A stretch of 64,000 bases of DNA from Rhynchosporium graminicola (GCA_900074885.1 FJUW01000007.1:314826-378825), one strand, 5' to 3'. Shown: positions 21,118 through 36,635, counted from the first letter of the stretch. Notes: generated by a model from the sequence alone, not told the origin. Numbers and translations are program-made.

Positions 21118-22247
21118 ACTTCTTCTCAAATTATCCTTACATAGCGTTGAAGCACAATCCTCTTTCACAAAACAAATGGCGATTTCATAGGACGGAATAC
21201 ATACTAGAAAACTGGAAACTCAACCAAATTTCTCAAAGAAAAGGATGAACATGGAGTTACATAATGATCGTTGGATCGCGGGTTGGATGGTATACATTTA
21301 ATTCGATCTCTCCCATATGACACTTTGACTCAATATCTGATCGTCTACTTCTTGGTTGATGGATCCCACTTATCTAGTCATGACTGGGAAGTGGTTGATT
21401 AGCTGACTTTGAGGAGGCGACGTGACGGCTTGGGACTGGTGTGTCAATTTCTAAGTTCCCTTTTTCTATTTTGTATGTGTAGATAGGGCGGATGGCAGAT
21501 AACAAATTGAGAACCAAGAGCAGAAAAAGCTTGAGCCTCCTTGAACTCTGTGAAAGGATTCGATCCTATTGAAATATCATTGTCATTGCTCTATGTATTG
21601 CCATTGGCTCCAAGCACCGCGAATTACAAATGAAGTAAGCGATTGGTCAACCATCAAGGTAGGTATCCTTCCAGCTTGACACTTATGAGCAACTTCATCA
21701 TATGTTGCTTGCCAGATTTTACTAAGCTTGTAGAGATTACCTCTCTATTTTCAAACAACCGTACAAACTACTTCTCGATATAGCCTGCTTTTTTCATCGT
21801 GATTCGGTATTCGAATTCTGGCTCTGTTGTTAGTAAGTGATTGACTGATGGATGGATGTGTATGTGACTGTGTCTATGTGTGTGGATGTATGTATACTAT
21901 TTTTGAGATAGTAGTTTGTACTTTGCCTAAGACCCTCTCTATATCCCTATCGTAGGAAAATAGGTTTAGGATTCATTTTTCAAAGGTTGTGTTGGGAATA
22001 GCCTAATAGGTATAGATAGATCAGGCTAGGTTAGATTATGTGAGACAAGCGATCGGGTTCGGGAAGAGAGGGACATGAACTGAGTGAAATTACAGGCGTC
22101 GACGGGTGGTGGTTCCAGATATTGGTTTATATCTTTGATGTCTATCATGTGAGATAATCTACTCTACATCTATGTTATCGAGTGCCGTTCGTTCTCTTCC
22201 AAATATCCTCCCATTTAACCCTTTCAGCTGCCTAGCCAAGGCTCTGT
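21118..22247. other. Shared 3' region of convergent hex1 and glutathione reductase genes
   Basis: No coding sequence is recognised. A GT-rich stretch near 21850-21895 (repeated TGTGTATG-like units) is low complexity. Poly(A) sites of both convergent genes should lie here but cannot be placed. Confidence 0.4.
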
Positions 22248-24361
<2,114 letters not shown>

Positions 24362-24363
24362 TA

Positions 24364-25674
24364 CAGTAGGGTGCAAAAAGTATCTGCACCCCCCCCCCCT
24401 TGTAGCTAAGTATTACTTACCCGATTAGGTAGTACTTACCTGCTGCTTTTATATTTATCTCTCTTCGTAAATAACACGTCTTTATAGCTATTCAGAATAG
24501 CTCGAGGACCTGAATTAAAGCCTTTAATACGTACACGAATCGTAGAGCTTAGCTCCGAGTAGTAGTCAGCTCCTCGAATATACCGAAAATACCCTGAAAT
24601 ATCCCTTTCTACGATTCGGCTTACGATTAAGACTTAGTCTCTAGGTATATTAGATTTTTCATCGAAATTATAAGTTAGAAGGCCTCGAGCCTTAATAGAA
24701 GAATAGCGCGATTATATATATAATACTATTAATTACGCGAACTCTTATATTAAAATATAAGACTTACTACGAGAAGTCGATAATAATTATAAGAAGTAAT
24801 ATATATAAAGCTTCTTTCGCTCGATAGATAAGAAGAAGTAGATTTAAAAGAAATAACTTTTTATTATAATAATATATATAAAAGTATAACTCGAGTAAGC
24901 TATTTAATACTAAGTATATACTCTTAATAATTAGATACGTATTTCTTAGTCTAATAAGTATATAGTCGAATAAGAAGTAAGAGTAAAGCTAATTTAGACT
25001 TTTATTTATCCTCGAGATTAATATTTCGAAGGAGATATATAACTAGTTCGAGCTTCCGGGAAAGGAGTTAAGAAGATACTTTAAGCTACTTTTAGATATA
25101 ATAGAAAGATAAATTTAATATCTCTCGATAGAGACTCTTTTACTGCTCGAGGGGAAGTTACTTTATAAGTTATTCGGAACTTATATATAGCGTTTCTTCT
25201 AGATATAATAGTCGAAAGGGGAGAGTTTATATATAATAATATAAGTTTATACTAAAGAAATATTATAAAATAGATACTTCGAGAGATAAATATTCGAATT
25301 ATAAGTTAGTTTCTATACTCTCTTAATTTAAATCTAATTAAGAACTTTTAAGCTTTAATAAAAGTAAAGCTATATTAATTATACTCTAAGCTAGAGTATA
25401 TTCTTAATACTAATACTATACTTAATATATTAATTTAAAGTATATAAGAAGCGTAATATATTATTAATAATAGGATTCTCTATCGACTAGCTATTACTAC
25501 AGATTATCGAGTAAAGTCGGTAATCGAGGCGAAAAAGTAATATATAAAATATTAGAATTATATCTTTAATTCTAGTTATTTACCTTGAAAAGTAGTAAGT
25601 AAATAACTACTTAATTAGATAAATAATACTTGGCTATAAGAGAGGGGGGTGCAGATACTTTTTACACTTTATTA
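24364..25674 (+). mobile_element. Tc1/mariner-family transposon copy 1, RIP-mutated
   Basis: A 1311-base element with inverted ends (CAGTAGGGTGCAAAAAG at 24364; its mutated complement ends at 25674) followed by a poly-C/poly-G run. TA flanks both ends (24362-24363 and 25675-25676). The inverted ends extend imperfectly about 85 bases. One frame resembles Impala/Tc1-type fungal transposases: KYPEISLSTIR, then RPRALIEE-RDYIYNTINYAN, then KI-DLLREVDN, near 24585-24790, with many stops. TG and CA are lost inside but kept in the first 90 bases next to unique DNA. Right-end changes are all C-to-T or G-to-A relative to copy 2. Confidence 0.88.
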
Positions 25675-25821
25675 TACTATATAGTAAGATGCAAAAAGTA
25701 TCTGCACCCCCCCCCCCCCTTATAGCTAAGTATCACTTACCTGATTAGATAGTACTTATCTACTACTTTTATATTTATCTCTCTTTATAAATAATACGTC
25801 TTTATAGCTATTTAGAATAGC

Positions 25822-26089
25822 TATAACGATAACTCACCTGAATATCATATGAGAAGAAGGATAGATACTAGAGCCCAAGTTCATAGGTATCCCGGCAGAA
25901 CTAGTAGCCGACTTAGTATAATATCGGACTAGTACTAGTATATATATATAAAGTGCCTTATACTTTATCTCTCTTCTTCTTCCTTCCTTATCTTTTTGTT
26001 TCCTTCGTAGTAGATTATATAAGATCGCTCTTAGCTTCCCTACTTATTTATTCTTACTTATATACCGCCTCGAGTCTTATATTATTATA
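25822..26089 (+). repeat. 5' LTR of Gypsy-1
   Basis: 268 bases; begins TATAACGATA and ends with a mutated complement of that start (the 3' LTR keeps TATCGTTATA), so the termini form a palindrome whose original ends were probably TG and CA. Its last 100 bases match the LTR ends of the short elements at 43326 and 59508. Confidence 0.9.
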
Positions 26090-28899
26090 TTAAATAAAAA
26101 GATCAAGATAGCTAAAGATAGCTTACTATAATATCTTAGTACTAAATTAGTTATTTAATAACTACTCGTATATAGCCGAGATACTAGAGATCTCTCGGAT
26201 AGCTATTAATAAGGGTTTAATTTAGCTTATTATAAATAGTATAATAGAGGAGGTCTTTACTAATACTCCTTTAGTAACCTTCTTAGTATAAAGGAATTAT
26301 AGATAGATTTTAAAGAAAGTATAATAAATACCCCGGAACTTTAACCTCTACGTATCGCTACTAAAATAGCCCTGATATACCCCTTTTTAAGCTACTTTAA
26401 TAGCTCCTAACTAATAAACTAGAGACCTCTCTAGTTCTAGGGGAACTTAACGCGATCCCTCTTGCTCTACCTCTGAACCTAATCTATTATATCTTTCTTT
26501 ATCTTAAATATCTCTTATACTAGAGAACGTTAATATCTTATTAAGAAAGTACTAACTAAGAGAGAAAGGAAAATAAAAGCGAAATTCACTAGGAGTATAA
26601 TAACTAAGTACTCCTATTACTATAGGTGACTCGAACCTGATCCGTTCCCTCTTATAATAATTAGTAGACTAGAAGGAAAAGAATAACTCTCTAGAAGATA
26701 CTATAGATAGACTAATCTCTATATAAAATAAGTTCCTTATAAGAGTCTTTCGCTTATCTTCGACTCTCTTACTAGAACTAATACTATAATCTCCGCGTAT
26801 TCTATAGTTTAATAAGCTAATAAACTCTATTCTAATACGTAGTACTAAGAGAGAAGATACTATTTTTAATAAACTATCTCCCTCTTCTAGCGCCGAATTA
26901 GTAGAGTTACGCCTTAAGAAGTCTTATCTTACTAAGAAGATCCTGCCTCTAGATAATAGATCAGATCTTACTTTCCTCTAATAGAGAGTATTAATACGAG
27001 ACTAGCTAGCTATAAACGCTAACTATTACCTTACGGACTTCTCCTAGCGCGTTCTCGTATAGGGACTAGTTACTAGATTAGCTAAGGAGTATCTTACGCT
27101 TTAGTACTTAGCTAATAAGTTTAAGATTAGTAATAAAATAATCTCCTTATAAGAGGAGAACTTTCTTACTAGTTTAGAGAAAGATAACTATTATAATACT
27201 TTCTACTACCTGGAAATATAATAACCTAGCTATACCCGCGAGACTTTCGCTGAGTTTCGTAGTCGATTTCAAAGCGCTATTATCTAAAGTAAAGTTAAAA
27301 AGAAGAAGTAGTTCTTCTATATATAGAATAAGATTATATTATCCTTATACGCTTTAACTCTTATTATTAAACTAATATAGAATAAGGACTACGCTTCTAT
27401 AGTTAGATCCTTACTTTCTTTTAATACTAAGCGTCGCTATAATTCAGAACGTACCTATCCCGAGAAAGCTACTACCTAAGTATAATACTATAAGCTTACT
27501 ATTATTACTATAACTACTACTAGTTCTACTCTATACCGGTCCCTAAGATTAGCCCCTTAATAAACTACTTTAATACTATATATATATATCTCTACCCTAA
27601 TATAGGCTAGTACTCCTTCCGCGCTAAAACGCCCTACTACCTCGACCGGAGAACCTCTTAAGTATTATAGCTATAGATAGCTCGATTATATTAAGCTAGA
27701 TTACCCTAACCTGCTTAAGGTTTAATTAATTAACGAATTTCCAGAAGAGAAGAGAGTAACTAAGGAAGTAATAGAGAATATACCCTCCGAATCTATACTA
27801 ATATTAAAGGGAAATAATAAAGCTTAGGTAAAAACTCCTTCTTAGGTCTATATAAGTATAATCTCTCTAATCTTAACTTTAACTCTCTGATAAGAGATAA
27901 GTAATTTATATACCTGACTATAGTTAGTCTGAATAAGCTAAGAGTTTCTATAAATAGCTTAATCGATATCAGAGCGAATAATTATCTATTTATTAATCGT
28001 ACTCTTACTAGACGACTATTAGAGGCCCTTAGTATCAAAATCGAGCTACTACTTTATTTTATTCTAATATATAGATTCTAATAGTCCGTCAGAACTTATA
28101 TTATCTATTTTATATATTTATACTTTTCTATTAATAGTAAGCGTATTTATAATTACTCTTTTATTCTCCTCGATTTAGGATAATAAGATATAATTATTAA
28201 TATTAAATAGATATAATAATTTCAAGTTAAGTTAGATATACTCTATTATAAGCTACTATAGCTAGAACGCTATCTAGCTACCCTCTGATACGATAAGAAG
28301 ATAATTATAACTCTACTATCTCGTAAACCTAGTATTAATCGATCTTATTAAATCGATACTAATACGCGGGACTTAGCTATAAACTAGCTAAACTAATACT
28401 AATTATATTAAATAGTAGTAATATAGTATATTAACGTATTATCCTTACTATTTAACTTATTTCTGCTTATAGCTAAGGAATCCGAACTCTTTTCCGCTCC
28501 GAATTCATCGAGAAAAGTACCTGCGCCGAAACTCTACTATAAGTGCTTCTCTTAACCTCTAAGGATCTAGAAACTAGTTCTGATTTACTAAATTAATACT
28601 ATAGCTTTTATTTTAATATAAAATATAAAAGCTCTAAATTATTCTTTATTAGTATCTACGAGATAGACTACCTCTTATAAGACTATCTAAATAGCGACTC
28701 CCCTAAGGATCCTGATACCGAACGACTCGTAGCTAAAAAGCTATCGGAATAGTATTATACTCTTAAAGAGGCTTTTTCTAAGCGGGATTCTAATATTCTT
28801 CTATTATATTACTTATACGATTATAAAATTATTCTGAAAGAACTATTACCTAATATATATTCGCTCTTATATTAGTAATCTATAAATAAACTATAGGTA

Positions 28900-31500
28900 A
28901 CTAAGGAGTATCTTATAGAGAACCTAGATAAGGGATTTATCGAATCTAGCTAAAGTCCTATTATATTACTTATACTATTTGTTAAGAAAGCTAATAAAGG
29001 ATTACGCTTCTATATCGACTATTATAAGCTTAATATAATCACTCGAAAGGATTTATATCTAATACTTAAGATCGATAAGCTCTTAACTTAAGTATCTAAA
29101 GTAGTAATTTTTACTAAACTAGATATCTAGGTAGTATTTAACTATATCTATTTAGACCCCGAATTAGAGGAGTATATTACCTTTCGAACCCGCTTCAGAT
29201 CCTATAAATATAAAGTACTATCTTTTAGGGTCTATAATAGACCTAGTATATACTAATAATATATGAATAATATACTACTAGATTACTTAGACGATTTCTA
29301 TATAGCTTATCTAGATAATATTCTTATATATTTAGAAACGCTCTAAGAATATAAAGAATATATTAAATTAGTATTATAACGCTTAATAGATACTAGACTC
29401 TAAGTAGATATTAAGAAAAGCGAATTCCATTTTACCTGGACTAAATACCTTAGATATATTATTACTACTAATAGAATCGACCCAGATCCTGAGAAAGTAG
29501 TACTATTAGTAGACTAGAAGTACCCTGAAATAGTAATAGCTATGAAATCTTTCTTAGGATTCTATAGTTTCTACTATTAATTTATTCGGAATTTCGGCCT
29601 TATTACTAAACCTCTCTTAATACTTACTAGGCCTATAGTACTATAGAATTTCACTTATAATTATAAGAAGTCCTTCGACTATTTATATTAATAGCTATTA
29701 TTAGTATAGAAATTATACTATTTCGACTCTAAATTATAAACTAAACTAGAAACTAATACTTCTAATAATATAATAGCTAGAGTTATCTCCTAATTATATA
29801 AAGATAACTAGTAATATCTAATTAGATTCTACTCTTATATTCTTAATAGATATAAACTAAACTAGAAGATCTATAATAAGGAGCTATATACTATTATTAA
29901 GTCTTTCTAGAAATAGAAACTAGAACTTATATCTCTACGATACTATACTAGCGTATATACGGATTATCGATCTTTAGAATACTTTATAATTACTAAGGTC
30001 CTAACTAATAAGTAAGCTAGATAAATAGAATTCCTTTCCGAATTAAACTTTAAAATTATATATAAACTTAATAAAGATAACGCTAAAGCTAATATCCTTA
30101 GCTATAAGGAATAAGATCTAAGGATATAGAAATAATAGAAACGAGATAGTAGATCTCGGGTTTTACTACCTTCAGATCGCTTAGACCCTAGGATTAACGC
30201 GGAACTAGCTAAATATTATATCGATTAAATTAGTTATATATACCTAATATCGCTAGGGACTAATACGCTATCGGAACCTATATATAACTCTTTTAATCTA
30301 ATTAAGAAACTATACTAATTTAACTGAGAATCGTTCTTTAAAAACAGAATATATTAAGTAATAGCTATACTATTAATAATACTTTACTACTTTATAATAG
30401 TTATCTATACGTATAACGCTATACTCCGCTATATACCTATTTAATTAGCGAAATCTACGATTAAGTTTCTTCTGATTATCTAAATACTTGTAAGACCGCT
30501 GAAATAATTTCTACTTACTACTACTAGAAAGGACTCGTATTAGATATAAAATAGTATACTTATAATTACCGCTTATACTAGTACTCTTATCCGAAGCAGA
30601 TAAAATGATAAGGATTCCTCTATCTATTACTAGTACTTAGCTACTTTATATAGTATCTAGCTATAGATTTTAAGGACTTTCTGCCTAATAACTAAGAGTT
30701 TAATAAGATACTAGTATTTATCGACCGCCTAAGGAAGGACTCCGTATCGATATTATACTACTATAATATCGATACCCGTAGGATAGTAATATTATTTATC
30801 TAATAAATATATTATTTCAGATATACTCTTAAGTTAATTATATCTAACTAAAGAGCTTAGTTTATCTTATCCTTCTAGTAAGAGTTCTACTATATAATTA
30901 GAGTTAAAGTTAAACTCTCTACTTCTTTCTACTAGTAAACTAATAGATAAACGGAAATTATAAACTAATATATTAACTAATACCTTAGACTCTTTATTAA
31001 TTACTACTAGAGTAACTAGAGCGAACTACTACTAATAATAGACCGCGCCTAAGTAACCTTACCTTACGATTCTATTAGCATAGCGCTATATACCCTTAAA
31101 TATAGTATATTACTATAGAATAGCTAGGATTAGAAGTAACTTATTATATCGATACCGTAAGAGAAGCTTAATTATACTAATACTATATCCTTAGCTAAAC
31201 GTGCTAAATCTGCTATCGAGGTTATAAAAGCTAATATACTAGCTACTTAGCAGAGGATAAGCGCTATAACTGACCCGAAATAGCGAAATATTAACTAGGA
31301 AGTTAGAGATAAGGTATTTCTCTCTATAAGGAACCTTAAGAATTACTAGCTAAGTAAGAAGCTATCTAGCTTCTAAGCAGGACTATACTAAGTCTTAGCT
31401 AAGATCAGATACTCCTATAAGCTAGATTTACCCTCGGGATCTTCTATATACGATATATTCGCTCTTGAATTACTCTTTAAGGACTTAGATAACTTATTAC
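28900..31500 (+). pseudogene. Gypsy-1 pol remnant (reverse transcriptase, RNase H, integrase)
   Basis: Reverse transcriptase begins with ENLDKGFIESS-SPI and FVKKANKGLRFYIDYYKLN near 28919-29040. A later segment reads LEEYITFRTRFRSYKYKVL. The active-site box reads YLDN at 29308-29319 where YxDD is expected, a G-to-A change in TGAT. RNase H remnants follow near 29690-29960. Integrase remnants around 30660-30770 read KDFLPN and ILVFIDRLRK. Upstream, 26300-28800 should hold gag and protease, but only fragments are legible. Not functional. Confidence 0.8.
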
Positions 31501-33329
31501 TAAGCTAGAAGTTACTAAACCTACTCCTAGAGGTTATCGCTACTTAAGAAGAGTAGGAGTTATAAGATATACTTATTATATAGCTCTTAAGAAATAATCT
31601 GAAGTATTAAGTTAGCTAACTAGACTATAACTCGAACTTAACTTAATATAACGCTTCTAACTTAATAGGTACTCTATATAAGCTTAGAGACTTCTATGCT
31701 ACTAACTTAAGTAAACCTAGACCTTCGTGTAAACTAGATTAGTAGATTAAAGCTTAGGAAGATAGAATAGATAACTATAGTTACTTAGAGGATAATAAAC
31801 TATTATAATTACTAGTATTAAAAATTTATTACTAAAGATAATCCCCTAATTATACTCTATAATAATATTATATCTAAAACCTTACTTCCTCTACTACTTC
31901 TACTTTACTAGCTTTCTCTACTAAGGTATTCGGAGCTTCTAGTAAATCTAGAATATCTAGAACTAGAACTACTATATCTAACTCCTTACTTAAATTTACT
32001 AATATAGCTTTAGTAGCAGATCGAGTATAATAGCTAATCCCGCGAGCTTTCTTCTTTAGAGAAGGTCCGAGAGTATCTAGATCTGACGCTATCTCTAAAC
32101 TAGAAGGCAAATTCTGTTTTCCCTTAGTATTAGATATTATAGCTTTAAATATAGCTTTCTTTATAAATTCCCGGATAATAGCATTTAACTTCTTTATTTA
32201 CTTTAATACTATTTATACTATTAACCTAGACTTCGCTGAATCTATTATCAGAAGATCTAAATCTTATATTATATTAGTATTATACTAATATCTAAGGGCT
32301 TAAGATCTTAACTTATTACCTTAATAAACTCTAACTTCTTAAATACCTTCTCTATAGATCGCCTTAAAGCTTAAGCCTCCGCTAACTACATAATAGTAAT
32401 CTCTAATATAATAGTAAGAGTAGCAGATTTCGCAAGATAATAGATCTAATTAATAGCCTTATAAGTAGCTACGATACCGCCTTTATTTAGCTTCGCGTCC
32501 TTAGCTTCGCTGCTAAGAAGTAAACCAGATAAAATAGTATACTCGTATTAATATAGTTAAGTAACTATAACGCGTTAGTATATATAACTATATTTAGGTT
32601 TAAGTAATATATTTACTTATAACTACTCTTTAATACTAAATAATACTTATAAAGCTTAGAGTTAAGCTTATTAAACGAATATAGAAGTTCTAGAATAGGA
32701 GTATTATTATACTTTATCTTAAGGAAAGCGCGAATATATCATAGGTAATATATATAATACGCCGCCGAAAGAGTACTAGCAGGAACTAGTAGGAGTATTA
32801 TAGGAGTTAGCGTTATAGATCCGTAGAACTCTCGTACCTTACCTGAAGACTATCCCTAATACTAAAGCGAGGAACTTACTTATAATAAGAGAAGAGTTAA
32901 TTAGGTCGATTAATATATAAGATTATAGTAAATTACTATAATAATTAGTAATAATACTTACTCTAGGAACTATATTATAGTCTAGAGAGAGTAAACTTAT
33001 AAGTTTAAGTAGTTATCGTAGTTAAAAAGGAAAGGCTCTAATATTAATAAACCCCTTCCTTTATATACCTTACGCTCTACTTAAACTCGACTCCCGCTAT
33101 AAATAGATAAAGTAAATATAGCTTACTACCTAATTTAGAAGCTATAACTAATATAGTACTATTATAGCGATATAACTAGTCAGAACCTGATAAAGAATTT
33201 ACTACTACTAAAGAGTAGCTAGCGCCTATTACGCGAATATTAACGAAAACAGTTATAATAAAAACTAATTCCCAGTATAAAGTATAACTTTCCGAGCTTA
33301 GGGTTAAGCTCTTCTTAGGGGGGGGGTAA

Positions 33330-33597
33330 TATAACAATAACTTACCTGAATATTATATAAGAAGAAGGATAGATACTAGGGCCTAAGTTTATAAGTATCC
33401 CGGCAGAACTAGTAGCTAACTCGGTATAGTATCGGACTAGTACTGGTATATATATATAAGATGCCTTATACTCTATCTCTCTTCTTCTTCCTTTCTTATC
33501 TTTTTGTTTCCTTTATAATAGACTATATAAGATCGCTCTTAGCCTTCCTACTTATTTATTCTTGCTTATATACCGCCTCGAGTCTTGTATCGTTATA
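33330..33597 (+). repeat. 3' LTR of Gypsy-1
   Basis: Same length as the 5' LTR. Differences are almost all C/T or G/A transitions. Directly followed by the ATAGC target duplication. Confidence 0.9.
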
Positions 33598-34777
33598 ATA
33601 GCTCGAGGACCTGAATTAAAGCTTTTTATATATATACGAATCGTAGAGCTTAGCTCCGAGTAGTAATTAGCTCCTCGAATATACTAAAAAAACTCTGAAA
33701 TATCTCTTTCTACGATTTAGCTTATAATTAAGACTTAGCTTCTAAGTATATTAGATTTTTTATCGAAACTATAAGTTAGAAGGCCTCGAGCCTTAATAGA
33801 AGAGTAGCGCGATTATATATATAATATTATTAATTATACGAACTTTTATATTAAAATATAAGACTTATTATAAGAAGTCGATAATAACTATAAGAAATAG
33901 TATATATAGAGCTTTCTTCACTCGATAGTTAAGAAGAAGTAGATTTAAAAGAAATAACCTTTTATTATAATAGTATATATAGAAATATAACTCGAGTAAG
34001 CTATTCGATATTAAGTATATACTCTTAATAATTAAATACGTATTTCTTAGTCTAATAAGTATATAATCGAATAAGAAGTAGAAGTAAAGCTAACTTAAAC
34101 TTTTACTTATCCTCGAGATTAATACTTCGAAGGAGATATATAACTAGTTCGAGCTTCTAGGAAAGAAGTTAAGAAAATACTTTAAGCTACTTTTAGATAT
34201 AATAGAAAGATAAGTTTAATACCTCTCGATAGAGACTCTCTTACTTCTTAAGGGGGAGTTATTTCGTAAGTTATTCGGAACCTCTATATAGCGTTTCTTT
34301 TAGATATAATAATTAAAAGGGGAGAGTTTATATATAATAGTATAGATCTATACTAAGGAAATATTATAAAATAGATACTTAGAGAGATAAATATTCGAGT
34401 CATAAGTTAGCTTCTATACTCTCTTAATTTAAATCTAATCGAGAACCTTTAAGCTTTAATAAAAGCAGAGCTATATTGATTATACCTTAAGCTAGAGTAT
34501 ACTCCTAATACTAACGCTACGCTTAACGTATTAATTCAAGGTATATAAGAAGCGTAGTATACTATTAATAATAGGATTCTCTATCGACTAGCTACTATTA
34601 TAGATTATCAAGTAAAGTCCGTAATCGAGGCGAAAAGGTAGTATATAAAATATTAGAATTATATCTTTAATTCTAGTTATTTACCTTGAAAAGCAGCGAG
34701 TAAATAACTGCCTAATCGGGTAAGTGATACTTGGCTATAAGGGGGGGGGGTGCAGATACTTTTTGCACCCTACTGTA

Positions 34778-35022
34778 CAAGCTTGAGGTTGCAGGTGCTG
34801 CAGCCTCGCCTCGCCTCGCCTCGAAGCCCGAAGTTCCATATATCCTGTCTCAACACAACTCTCTGCACGCACCGAGTACTTGCCGAGCTTGCGTTGGGCA
34901 GCGGTGGCAAGTAATGATATCTTGAGATTCATGTCCATACCAAATATAGCCTCGAGCACAACCCGATCAAGCCTATGGAGGACCAGAGTCACTACTAACT
35001 GAGATTCCGAGCCTCATACATC
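34778..35022 (+). promoter_or_regulatory. Upstream region of ATG17 with CTCGC microsatellite
   Basis: Only 245 bases separate the transposon end from the ATG17 start, so the promoter is short or extends into the transposon. Four tandem copies of GCCTC lie at 34803-34822. DNA composition returns to normal immediately after the transposon end. Confidence 0.4.
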
Positions 35023-36635
35023 ATGTCGACGTCCTCCCCAACAAACCGCAGTCAGGGCTCATTATCCCACTCAAACTCCCAGTCCCATTCTCGTTCTATG
35101 ACAAATCATGATGTGTCTCTCGAAACCCTTGTCGCCCATCTCCTTGCCTCGAAACGATCTTTAGCTTCTATCAGCACGGTATGGCGAGCCAACGAGATCG
35201 TGATATCGGCTCGTTCAGCTCTGGAAGAGAGTGCGGTGTTGAGTGCTCGAACAGGGTTTCTGCGAAGTGGTGTATCGGAACAAGTCAAGATATTGAAGAG
35301 AGTCAGAAGAGGCGTTGAGGATGTGTATAAGGAAGGACAGCAAGATTTCAAGGTAGTTTTGTCCAAGGGAATGGAAGATCTCGTGGCTGATCATGATAGA
35401 ATGTTATACGGACCCTGGATTCGGCGAATGCGAGGCTAGAATCGACAATGGATATCCTGCGGTCTACAATGGTAGAAGCTGCATTCAGACCAGAGGAGGA
35501 AGAGCCTCGCAGCTTGTTGGACTTTGTAGATGAACAAGGTGTAGAGACTATGCGGGATGCTTTGAAGGAGTCAATACGAGAAGCCAGAGTATGTCTACAG
35601 ATACGTACTTCAACCAACACATCTAACATCTCGCAGGAAGCACAAACCGAGTTCGACTCCTCTATCCTTTCCTTCGACGACGATCTCCGCAGCCTCAAAG
35701 CCGCCATGAAGTCCTCGCCTCAATCAAGCATCTTCTTATCCTCCTCCAACATCTCTTCACCCATTCCCTCCTATCTCCAAACTCTCGAGACCAACGCCCA
35801 AGAAATGGCCGCCTTACTCGACTCACTCGTCTCCCATTTCGACCTCTGCGTTAATGCGATCCGGCACACCGAAGGCGGCTACGCCGCTGTTCGCAAAGCA
35901 GCTTCCTCTCAACCCCCCGAAGCAGACCCTGTTTCCGTGTCAGGAGTGATGTCCGCCGAGGGAAACAACCCCACAACAGAACACCCAATCTCCACAGAAG
36001 AACGACAGGAAATGCTTGATGTGCTCGAGAAAGACGCTGCGCAACTTGAGGATGTGGTTATGGAACTCCGAGATTATTTACAAGAAATGGAGACTAAACA
36101 TGAGGAGATACTCGAATATATCTCCCACCTCACAACTATACACACCGAAACCACACTCGCCTACAGCACTCTTGAAGCCGTGGGAGCACGTCTCCCAAGC
36201 TACATAATCGCTAGCCAGGAATTTCGCCTGCATTGGGAAGAAACGAAACTCAATATCCTGGACCAACTTTCGGAACTTGAATCCATGCGTATCTTCTACG
36301 AGAACTATTTCTCGAGTTACGATAGCCTTATATTGGAAGTTTACAGGAGGAAGCAGAGCGATGAGAAGGTTAAGAGTATTATGCGGAAGGCGGTTGAGCA
36401 GGTAGAGAAGGTGTATGAAAGTGATATGAGGGAAAGAGAAGGATTTAGGGTTGATGTGGGGGATTATCTACCGGTAGATTTGTGGCCGGGTGTTAATGCG
36501 CCGGCTAGGAAATGGGATTTTGTGCAGAACGAGGAAGGGGAGTGGGCGGTTAAGAGTTTGCCTGTGCTGGAGAGGACGGTGGTTGAGGCGGCTGGGAGAA
36601 GGGACAAGGAGAGATTGAAGAAAGGAGATGTTTGA
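35023..36635 (+). CDS. atg17: Autophagy-related protein 17 (scaffold of the Atg1 complex)
   Basis: Scaffold that organises the pre-autophagosomal structure with Atg1, Atg13, Atg29 and Atg31. Exons 35023-35352, 35400-35588 and 35637-36635 give 505 residues, a usual length. The 47-base first intron is required: without it the frame ends at 35439; with it QQDFK joins VIRTLDSANARLESTMDILR, a conserved Atg17 segment. The second intron (GTATGT, branch CTAAC, GCAG) is 48 bases, so retention would keep the frame open and add 16 residues. Conserved segments are SLETLVAHLLASKRSL, ARSALEESAVL, RSLLDFVDEQGVETMRDAL and SILSFDDDLRSLK. The protein is almost entirely predicted coiled coil and helix, as expected for its crescent fold, with an Ser-rich N-terminus. 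Cytosolic. Confidence 0.92.

Larger units (their letters stand above)
25822..33597 (+). mobile_element. Ty3/gypsy LTR retrotransposon (Gypsy-1), heavily RIP-mutated
   Basis: A 7776-base element with two 268-base LTRs, a five-base target duplication ATAGC (25817-25821 and 33598-33602) and a purine-rich tract (A then nine G, about 33317-33327) just before the 3' LTR. Gag and pol lie on the plus strand as remnants. RNase H, integrase and reverse transcriptase order fits gypsy (integrase after RNase H). CA and TG are almost absent throughout the interior, and stops are dense. Confidence 0.92.
25682..34775 (+). mobile_element. Tc1/mariner-family transposon copy 2, split by a gypsy retrotransposon
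   Basis: Left part 25682-25821 and right part 33598-34775 together match copy 1 along its length, so the original was about 1.3 kb. The right end (GCACCCTACTG at 34765-34775) is intact, while the left end is RIP-mutated. TA flanks are at 25680-25681 and 34776-34777. The gypsy insertion falls in the leader, after GAATAGC, with ATAGC duplicated. Transposase remnants in the right part again read RDYIYNIINY and related segments with stops. Three bases (CTA) separate its TA from that of copy 1, so copy 1 inserted in the flank of copy 2 or the reverse. Confidence 0.85.

Noticed and set aside
31874..32110. 78-codon minus frame inside Gypsy-1
   Set aside because: Antisense within RIP-mutated gypsy sequence; no family features and no promoter or intron context.
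35353..35439. Apparent frameshift in ATG17 near 35439
   Set aside because: A 47-base GT-AG intron (35353-35399) restores the frame and yields the conserved VIRTLDSANARLEST segment, so no frameshift is needed.
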